Assembly: GCA_964516325.1 (NCBI GenBank) | Contig: CAZFAP010000077.1 | Coordinates: forward strand, 1-21,434 | DNA: 21,434 nucleotides | Direction of reading: 5' to 3' | From: CAZFAP01 sp964516325 | Lineage (GTDB): Bacteria > Auribacterota > JABMQX01 | In this document: piece after piece, positions 16,035 to 21,434 of the stretch | Layout: every line of letters begins with the position of its first letter | Numbering within the stretch: position 1 is the stretch's first letter | Made by a program: the position numbers and the translations under genes | Notes under the pieces: generated by a model | What the model saw: the letters and a program-made list of their open reading frames with translations, nothing else | Databases searched by the model: none | What the model was told of the DNA's origin: nothing

Positions 16035-16137
16035 GCGTTGCCTGACGCGGTCGGGTCCCATCGGTGAGTGGGCAACATGCGAGAATCCAATACGTAGGTC
16101 GTTTGACCGCTTCGATAGGACAAAGGAGGATTGAGTT

Positions 16138-17520
16138 ATGGAGTGCGTCTTAATCGTAGATGACGACGAGGGGACTCGTGAGTCCCTGCGAATCGCCTTG
16201 AGGGACAGGTACGAGGTCGTTCTGGCGGGGACTGGCGCGGAAGCCCTCGACCTCCTCAACAGGCGACATGTGGACCTGGTCTTGCTCGACATCCTCATGC
16301 CTGGGATCGACGGGTTGGAGGTGCTCAAGACAATCCGGAAGGAGGATAAGGAGATCGAAACAATCATGATCTCCGCGACAACCTCCGTGCAGAAGGCGAT
16401 AGATGCGATGAAGTTCGGGGCATACAACTACATCGTCAAGCCATTTGACGTGAGCGAACTCCGCATGGTCGTCGAGCAGGCGATCCGCAGCAAAAGGCTG
16501 GAAGAGGAGGTCAGTTATCTCCGAACCCAGGTCAACGTGACACGCAACTCGGACCGAATCATAGGCTCTTCCGCGGCGATGCTCAGTGTGATTCAGAAGA
16601 TAGAGCAGGTGGCGGATTCCAGGGCGTCCATTCTGATAACCGGAGAGAGTGGAACGGGCAAGGAGCTGGTGGCAAGAAGGCTCCATCTCCAGAGTTCCCG
16701 GCGAGACAAACCGTTCGTGGCGCTCCACTGTGCCACACTACCGGAGTCTCTCTTAGAGAGCGAACTGTTCGGGCACGTGAAAGGCGCTTTCACGAACGCC
16801 ATCGCCGACAGACAGGGGAAATTTGAACTTGCGGATAAGGGGACGCTCTTCCTCGATGAAATCGGGGAGATGACGCCGCGGGTCCAAGCGAAGGTGCTGC
16901 GCGTCTTGCAGGAAGGAGAATTCCCGAAGGTTGGAGGCTCCAAGAACATCTCAGTTGATGTAAGGATAATCTCGGCTACCCATAGGGACCTGAAAGACGA
17001 AATTCAGAAGGGCAACTTCAGAGAGGACCTGTACTATCGAATCAATGTGGTCCCGATTTATCTGCCGCCCCTGAGAGAGAGGCAAGAAGACATTCGGCAA
17101 TTGTCCGAGTATTTCCTGGCGGTGTTTGCCGGGGAACTGAATCCGAAGAAGCCGAAGCTCTCGGAAGACGCCATCAAGGCACTGGAGGAGTACGACTGGC
17201 CCGGGAATGTAAGAGAGTTGAAGAATGTGATGGAGAGAGTGGTGGTTCTCAACCGAGGCGTAACTACGATCACCAAGGAGCATCTCTCCCGGGATATTGT
17301 GCCCACGGGAAAGGGGAATGGCGCCATGGACCCACGGGTTTTGGTCGGGAAGAAATCGCTCCGAGAAGCGACGGAAGATTTTGAAAGGCTGTTGATTCAG
17401 GAGGCGCTGCGTGCATCGAGAGGCATCCAGTCCGAGGCGTCGCGGCTTCTGAAGACCACCCGAAGGATTCTGGGATACAAAATCCGGCAGTTGCGCATAG
17501 ACTTAAATAGGGTAGCGTGA
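16138..17520 (+). CDS. NtrC-family sigma-54-dependent response regulator
   Basis: A 460-residue transcription activator in the order REC, AAA+, Fis-type HTH. ATG 16138 follows AAAGGAGG (16122-16129). Receiver: D8-D10 in LIVDDDEG, phospho-acceptor D51 in LVLLDILMPG, K101 in VKPFD. AAA+ domain: Walker A GESGTGKE (169-176), the sigma-54 contact loop reads GAFTNA (216-221) rather than GAFTGA, Walker B GTLFLDEIGE with D240/E241, and the arginine-rich LYYRINVVPIYLPPLRER sensor region. The C-terminal helix-turn-helix is at about 410-458 (REATEDFERLLIQEALRASR, then QSEASRLLKTTRRILGYKI). It is the presumed phosphorylation target of the kinase encoded 2.2 kb upstream. Candidate targets are the sigma-54-like promoter at 6670-6685 and its own operon. 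A 103-bp spacer separates it from the pseudokinase gene. Confidence 0.95.
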   Translation: MECVLIVDDDEGTRESLRIALRDRYEVVLAGTGAEALDLLNRRHVDLVLLDILMPGIDGLEVLKTIRKEDKEIETIMISATTSVQKAIDAMKFGAYNYIVKPFDVSELRMVVEQAIRSKRLEEEVSYLRTQVNVTRNSDRIIGSSAAMLSVIQKIEQVADSRASILITGESGTGKELVARRLHLQSSRRDKPFVALHCATLPESLLESELFGHVKGAFTNAIADRQGKFELADKGTLFLDEIGEMTPRVQAKVLRVLQEGEFPKVGGSKNISVDVRIISATHRDLKDEIQKGNFREDLYYRINVVPIYLPPLRERQEDIRQLSEYFLAVFAGELNPKKPKLSEDAIKALEEYDWPGNVRELKNVMERVVVLNRGVTTITKEHLSRDIVPTGKGNGAMDPRVLVGKKSLREATEDFERLLIQEALRASRGIQSEASRLLKTTRRILGYKIRQLRIDLNRVA

Positions 17521-17655
17521 GCTTCTGGGGAAAAGTGCGTGGGCCGATGGTTTCGCCTCGACAATTCGTAACGTAAGCTTCAATTCATTCGTCATTTGTT
17601 CTTCATCTTCAGACTCACGCGGGTGCGATGAGGATCAGGAAAGTGAAGGGAGAAT

Positions 17656-18429
17656 GTGCATTCGATTTTGAAGGCTATCATTCTGGGGGTTGTGCAGGGC
17701 GCCACGGAATTCCTACCAGTAAGCAGTTCAGGACACCTCACAATCATGCAAGAAATCCTGGGAATAGAAGAAAACAGGGTCTTGTTCGATGTCTTTTTGC
17801 ACGTGGGGACATTGGCGGCGGTTTTCATGGTTTTCGGAAGAGATGTGGTCTCGCTTTTTTCCTCGAACAGAGCATGGATACCGTACCTTGCCATAGCAAC
17901 TGTGCCCGGCGCCGCCGTAGGGTTTGCGTTGAGTTCGAGCGTTGAAACGGTATTCCACAATGTCCACGCCATTGGTTGGCTGCTTGTGGTCAATAGCTTG
18001 ATACTCCTTGCTGGAAGTGCGGCTGCGAGGCGGCGGCACAAGCGCTCGACCGTTGAGATGAAAAGCGCACTCGCGGTTGGGCTGGCTCAGAGTGTCGCGA
18101 TTTTGCCTGGGATTTCGAGGGCGGGCAGCACGGTCTGTTCGGGCCTGCTGATGGGGTGGGAACGCAATGTGGCGGTTCGTTTCTCATTCTTACTCGGAAT
18201 TCCAATTATGGTGGGTGCGGCGACATTGGAGGTGGTCAAAGGCCGCTCCGCTCTGGGTTCGGAGGGCCTTCTCTGGACAGCTCTCATAGGAAGCGCGGTC
18301 TCGGCGGCAGTAGGATATGCGGCCTTGAGGCTCTTTTTGAGGGCCCTCGAGAAGGGAAAACTATGGGTTTTTGCTGCGTACTCATTTCTGCTCGGAGCGA
18401 CTGTAATCGCGTACAAGCTGGCGACGTGA
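17656..18429 (+). CDS. uppP: Undecaprenyl-diphosphate phosphatase (UppP/BacA)
   Basis: An inner-membrane phosphatase that recycles undecaprenyl diphosphate to the lipid carrier used for peptidoglycan and other envelope polymers; it also confers bacitracin tolerance. It has 257 residues from GTG 17656, preceded by AAGGGAG at short spacing, and is close to the usual 260-275. Signature motifs: VVQGATEFLPVSSSGHL near the N-terminus with the catalytic Glu, and LPGISRAGSTVCSGLLMG with the conserved Arg (the common SRSG reads SRAG). Hydrophobic helices fill the rest, for example LVVNSLILLAGSAAA and the terminal YSFLLGATVIAYKLA. The 135-bp spacer (17521-17655) after the regulator gene suggests a separate transcription unit, but I see no convincing promoter or terminator there. 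ftsK follows 78 nt downstream, likely in the same unit. Confidence 0.95.
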   Translation: MHSILKAIILGVVQGATEFLPVSSSGHLTIMQEILGIEENRVLFDVFLHVGTLAAVFMVFGRDVVSLFSSNRAWIPYLAIATVPGAAVGFALSSSVETVFHNVHAIGWLLVVNSLILLAGSAAARRRHKRSTVEMKSALAVGLAQSVAILPGISRAGSTVCSGLLMGWERNVAVRFSFLLGIPIMVGAATLEVVKGRSALGSEGLLWTALIGSAVSAAVGYAALRLFLRALEKGKLWVFAAYSFLLGATVIAYKLAT

Positions 18430-18507
18430 CGCTTCGCCGGGGCCGCCAGACGAACGGAAAACGCGATGGTGTCTCTCCACGGGGCACTCACTGAGAGGAC
18501 TGTAAAG

Positions 18508-20754
18508 GTGTTAAGAACGAAGAAGAACAAGCCTGCCATCAAACACAGATATGCGGAGATATGGGGCTTTGTTCTCTTCGGGGTCGCTGTTTTTCTGGCG
18601 CTGAGTCTCGTTGACTACGACCCAGCGAGAAATTCCTTTCTGACGACGAAGTTCAGGTCTGCCGACGGGGGCTACACGGGTGTGGGGGGAACGAAGGCAG
18701 CCTACGGGCTCTACTTCAGCTTCGGTCTGGGGGCGTTCGTGATACCCGCCTTCCTTTTCTGGGCTGGCGTGTTATTCATAATCCGCAAACCGCCGGGAAT
18801 GATAGTGGTGAGGATCGGGTATGCTCTGCTTCTGGTCGCGTCCGTTTCGTGCATTGCGGAGTTGCAGCGGAGCCTGGACCTCCGCAGACACATGCCCTTT
18901 CTGGCGGGACCGGAGGCGGAAATGTCCCCCGGGGGAATTCTCGGAGAAAAATTGGGCAATGATGTCCTGAAAAGGTACCTGGGTCCGGGGGGCGGGGCGG
19001 TGATCGCAGTTATTGGGTTTATCGTGTCCTCGATGCTCCTGACGCGGGTGCAGATTTACCCTTACGCAAAGCTGATAGGACGGGTTACTGGAAAATCCGG
19101 CGTGGTTCTGGTCAGGCAGTTGTTGAGGTGCTCGAAGCTCGTTGGGCAGGGCGCGAAATGGCTGTTCCGAATGGTCCGCAAGCCGAAGCGAGCGGCGGCA
19201 GAAGCCACCCACCCCAAAGCAGCGAAGGAGGAGACTTCAGCAAGAAGAGTTGTCCCGCCGAAGCCCGCCGTGGGCGCCCGAGCCGCCAGGGAAAAGAAGG
19301 CGGAAGCGCCAGCGGTGGGGGACTATCGGTTGCCCCCCATTGAGTTGCTGAACGTGCCGCCGTCGGTTCCAAAGAAAACGCTTCTTGATGACTTGAAGAA
19401 AAACGCCGAAACCCTGGAGAAGACGTTCCGGGACTTTGGAATCGAGGCGCGCGTTGGAGAGATACAACGGGGGCCGGTCATAACACGGTACGAGGTGCAC
19501 CCTGCCCCCGGGGTAAAGGTAACGCGAATCGCCAGCCTCGCCGACGACATCGCGTTGGCAATGAGGGTTGCCGGAATCCGGGTGACTCCGCCGATTCCAG
19601 GAAAAGGAGCCGTCGGCGTGGAGATACCGAACTCCAAAGCGACGCTGGTGTGCATTCGAGAGGTTCTGTCATCGCAGGAATTCCAGGAGGCGAAGGCAAT
19701 CATTCCGGTGGGAATCGGGAAATCCGTGGCGGGAAATGTCGTTGTGGGAGATGTCACGGAGATGCCGCATCTTTTGATCGCGGGGGCGACCGGGTCGGGC
19801 AAAAGCGTGTGCATCAATGCCATTCTGGTCACGTTACTTTACAGGTTCCGGCCGGACGAGTTGAAGCTCCTCATCGTTGACCCCAAGAAGATCGAACTGA
19901 GCTGCTATAACGGGCTGCCGCACCTGTTGATTCCTGTCGTTACAGAATCAAAGAAGGTGGGGCAGGCGCTGAACTGGCTGGTGGCGGAGATGGAGAGGAG
20001 ATACGACTGCCTGTCGAAAGCGGGGGTGAGAAACATTGCCGCGTACAACGCCAGGCCAATAGATAGGTCGAAAAAGGACGCGGACGAAGGACTCCCGGAC
20101 AGGCTGCCCTACATTTTGACCATCATTGACGAGTTAGCGGACCTGATGATGATCTCGCCGGTGGACGTCGAGATGGCTATCATGCGTCTGGCACAACTCT
20201 CGCGATCGGTGGGAATCCATCTGATCATCGCGACGCAGCGACCCTCCGTCAATGTCATAACCGGCGTGATTAAGGCAAACTTCCCGGCGCGACTATCGTT
20301 CCAGGTCGCCTCCAAGGTAGATTCCCGAACAGTGATTGACGCGAATGGAGCGGAGACCCTCGTGGGAAACGGGGACCTTCTGTTCATGCCTCCGGGGACA
20401 TCGAAGCTGATTCGGGCCCAGGGGACGTACGTGGACGACACCGAAATCCAACGGGTAGTCCAATTCGTGAAGGATCAATGTGCGCCGGCTTATCAGGAAG
20501 GCGTGCTGCCAAAAGAAGAGAAACCGACGGTCTATGAGGATGACGAAGAGATGATCGAGGACGAGCTGTTCGACCGTGCGGTGGAAATTGTCCTCATGAC
20601 GGGGCAGGCTTCCGCTTCCAACCTTCAGAGGAAGATGAAAATCGGATACGCGAGGGCGGGGAGAATCATTGACCTGATGGAACAGAGGGGGATCGTGGGA
20701 CCCGCAGACGGCAGCAAGCCGAGGAAGATTCTCATAGGGTCCCGAGAGGAATAA
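18508..20754 (+). CDS. ftsK: DNA translocase FtsK/SpoIIIE
   Basis: A membrane-anchored, ATP-driven DNA pump that clears chromosome termini from the closing septum. GTG 18508 is chosen because GAGAGGA lies 8-9 nt upstream; ATG 18466 has no ribosome binding site. The 748-residue product has four transmembrane helices in the first 190 residues (IWGFVLFGVAVFLALSLV; YFSFGLGAFVIPAFLFWAGV; MIVVRIGYALLLVASVSC; GAVIAVIGFIVSSMLL), a basic Ala/Lys-rich linker (about 210-275), then the alpha domain (PPIELLNVPP onward). The RecA-like motor has Walker A GATGSGKS (426-433), IVDPKKIELSCYNGLPHL, Walker B YILTIIDELADLMM, and ATQRPSVNVITGVIKANFP. A C-terminal gamma winged helix (DELFDRAVEIVLMTGQASAS onward) ends the protein. 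The linker is short compared with E. coli FtsK, as in SpoIIIE-type proteins. It lies directly after uppP. Confidence 0.95.
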   Translation: MLRTKKNKPAIKHRYAEIWGFVLFGVAVFLALSLVDYDPARNSFLTTKFRSADGGYTGVGGTKAAYGLYFSFGLGAFVIPAFLFWAGVLFIIRKPPGMIVVRIGYALLLVASVSCIAELQRSLDLRRHMPFLAGPEAEMSPGGILGEKLGNDVLKRYLGPGGGAVIAVIGFIVSSMLLTRVQIYPYAKLIGRVTGKSGVVLVRQLLRCSKLVGQGAKWLFRMVRKPKRAAAEATHPKAAKEETSARRVVPPKPAVGARAAREKKAEAPAVGDYRLPPIELLNVPPSVPKKTLLDDLKKNAETLEKTFRDFGIEARVGEIQRGPVITRYEVHPAPGVKVTRIASLADDIALAMRVAGIRVTPPIPGKGAVGVEIPNSKATLVCIREVLSSQEFQEAKAIIPVGIGKSVAGNVVVGDVTEMPHLLIAGATGSGKSVCINAILVTLLYRFRPDELKLLIVDPKKIELSCYNGLPHLLIPVVTESKKVGQALNWLVAEMERRYDCLSKAGVRNIAAYNARPIDRSKKDADEGLPDRLPYILTIIDELADLMMISPVDVEMAIMRLAQLSRSVGIHLIIATQRPSVNVITGVIKANFPARLSFQVASKVDSRTVIDANGAETLVGNGDLLFMPPGTSKLIRAQGTYVDDTEIQRVVQFVKDQCAPAYQEGVLPKEEKPTVYEDDEEMIEDELFDRAVEIVLMTGQASASNLQRKMKIGYARAGRIIDLMEQRGIVGPADGSKPRKILIGSREE

Positions 20755-20838
20755 TCCCACCTTCAGCCGCCTCCGGGTTTCGGATCACTGACGGCGAAGT
20801 CAGCGAACGCATTCACACGCCCAAACGCCGCGTTATGG

Positions 20839-20960
20839 GTAACCGTCCGCCGACCCGTCTTCTACGCAACCGGGACGTGAGGGATACTCCTCGATAGGTG
20901 TAAGCGTCCGGCCAACCCATCTTCCGCGTGACAGGGACGTGAGCGATACTCCTCGGCAAG
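20839..20960 (+). repeat. Two tandem ~61-bp imperfect direct repeats, IS66-end-like
   Basis: Copy A (20839-20899) begins GTAACCGTCCGCC and copy B (20900-20960) begins GTAAGCGTCCGGCC. Both contain CCCGTCTTC/CCCATCTTC, then GGGACGTGAGNGATACTCCTCG at the same offset. GTAAGCG-type sequence is typical of IS66-family ends. One copy may be an older solo end beside the end of the partial element to the right. The 85 nt between ftsK and copy A hold only a weak CTGAC/GTCAG hairpin and no gene. Confidence 0.55.
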
Positions 20961-21120
20961 TTGAGCGCCTGGCAGGACAGGGTATGTGCGAGGTTCACAC
21001 GCGAAAGCTGAGGAGGATAAAGATGGAAGGAGAACGGAAGAGACGGGACGTAGGGAAGGAACGCTATTGGCGGAGGGTGATTGCAGAGGCGCGGAGTGGG
21101 GTATCGGTTCGGCAGTTCTG

Positions 21121-21137
21121 CCCCGCCCTGGGCGGGG
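21121..21137. repeat. 17-bp palindrome 1 (CCCGCC/GGCGGG core)
   Basis: CCCCGCCC-T-GGGCGGGG is a perfect palindrome with 8-bp arms and one central base. It sits exactly where the reading frame of the IS66-like gene is lost, overlapping the last base of the Cys codon. Confidence 0.6.
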
Positions 21138-21185
21138 AGGCTGCCTGCCCGGCCAGGGAAGGAGTGCCAGTTTTACTGGTGGCAG

Positions 21186-21202
21186 TCCCGCCTCAGGCGG
21201 GA
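21186..21202. repeat. 17-bp palindrome 2 (CCCGCC/GGCGGG core)
   Basis: TCCCGCCT-C-AGGCGGGA has the same size, arm length and CCCGCC/GGCGGG core as palindrome 1. It ends one base before the point where the original frame resumes. It encodes the SRLRRE residues in the shifted frame, so it may be native coding sequence rather than an insertion. Confidence 0.55.
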
Positions 21203-21434
21203 AAGAAGCGGCAGCAGACGCGCGCATTGGGCACCGGGAGCCGAAGCAAGGCCGCCTGCCGGTTCGTGGAGGGATTTCTGCACAGGTATCACCGGAAGGC
21301 ATAGTGGCAACGTCAAGGTATGGGCCGCGCGGTCTTCCGCCTCGCCTCCATGCCCTTGTTAGGCGGCCGACCACACCTACTCAAGGAAGGCGCTGACGCC
21401 ATTTGTCTGGATCGCGAGAGGTGTGAAATACGCC

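Larger units (their letters stand above)
21023..21304 (+). pseudogene. Frameshifted IS66-type accessory protein (TnpA-like)
   Basis: ATG 21023 has AGGAGG (21011-21016) at 6 nt spacing. The first 33 residues (KERYWRRVIAEARSGVSVRQFC) match the helix-turn-helix-like start of IS66 accessory TnpA proteins, where RQFC is normally followed within about six residues by SEPSFYxW. Here the continuing motif ECQFYWWQSRLRRE is in another frame (21162-21203), and the downstream KKRQQTRALGTGSRSKAA is back in the first frame. So an insertion of roughly 22 nt after 21121 and loss of one A near 21203 have damaged the gene; together they restore the frame, leaving a 93-residue open frame with a scrambled middle. 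The C-terminus beyond KAA is not recognisable. This is probably decayed; programmed frameshifting is unlikely. Confidence 0.6.
20900..21434 (+). mobile_element. Partial, degraded IS66-like element (continues past window edge)
   Basis: A GTAAGCG-type end at 20900 is followed about 120 nt later by a ribosome binding site and an IS66-accessory-like frame (21023). That order, end then short tnpA-type gene, is the left end of an IS66-family element. The stretch 21305-21434 would be expected to hold the rest of this gene or tnpB, but I could not recognise a protein there. No right end is visible, so boundaries and completeness are unknown. Confidence 0.45.

Noticed and set aside
21305..21434. Possible tnpB/tnpC start after the IS66-like pseudogene
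   Set aside because: Translation in all plus frames gave no recognisable IS66 motif before the window ends.
1..21434. CRISPR array, phage genes, restriction or classic defence islands
   Set aside because: No regularly spaced short repeats and no capsid, integrase, Cas, restriction or defence-type domains were seen.

Overview
The window (21,434 bp, moderately GC-rich) looks like chromosomal DNA from a diderm (Gram-negative-type) bacterium. It encodes a FadL-type outer-membrane channel with signal peptide, a sigma-54 activator, several multidomain histidine kinases and two cobalamin-binding radical SAM enzymes. I cannot name the taxon. The mixture resembles metagenome-derived deep-branching phyla or Deltaproteobacteria-like genomes, but this is an impression and was not tested.

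Layout, left to right. (1) 1-2380: the tail of a DUF2442 protein, a DUF4922 (HIT/GalT-like nucleotide phosphorylase fold) protein, then convergent hemC. The hemC-side spacer holds an attC-like/dispersed-repeat-like hairpin. (2) 2381-4090: a 438-bp spacer with a 20-bp inverted repeat, then hisS. (3) 4138-6624, minus strand: fadL-like porin followed by a receiver/histidine-kinase hybrid, apparently one operon with a sigma-54-like promoter. (4) 6625-6913: divergent control region with a near-consensus sigma-70 promoter firing rightwards. (5) 6914-17520, plus strand: two B12-binding radical SAM proteins (overlapping by 4 nt), a divergent FabF-like ketosynthase, a polytopic sensor histidine kinase, a paralogous kinase that has lost its phospho-acceptor His, and an NtrC-type sigma-54 response regulator. 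(6) 17656-20754: uppP and ftsK, housekeeping envelope and division genes. (7) 20755-21434: no intact gene, but a tandem pair of IS66-like ends and a frameshifted IS66-type accessory ORF that runs to the window edge.

The most interesting unit is 6914-17520. Two putative methyl- or carbon-skeleton-modifying cobalamin radical SAM enzymes and a ketosynthase with a Cys-His-Asn rather than Cys-His-His triad sit directly upstream of a true kinase, a pseudokinase and a sigma-54 activator. My inference is that this is a regulated lipid or polyketide-type modification locus whose product is unknown. The fadL/kinase operon across the divergent promoter region may be part of the same circuit.
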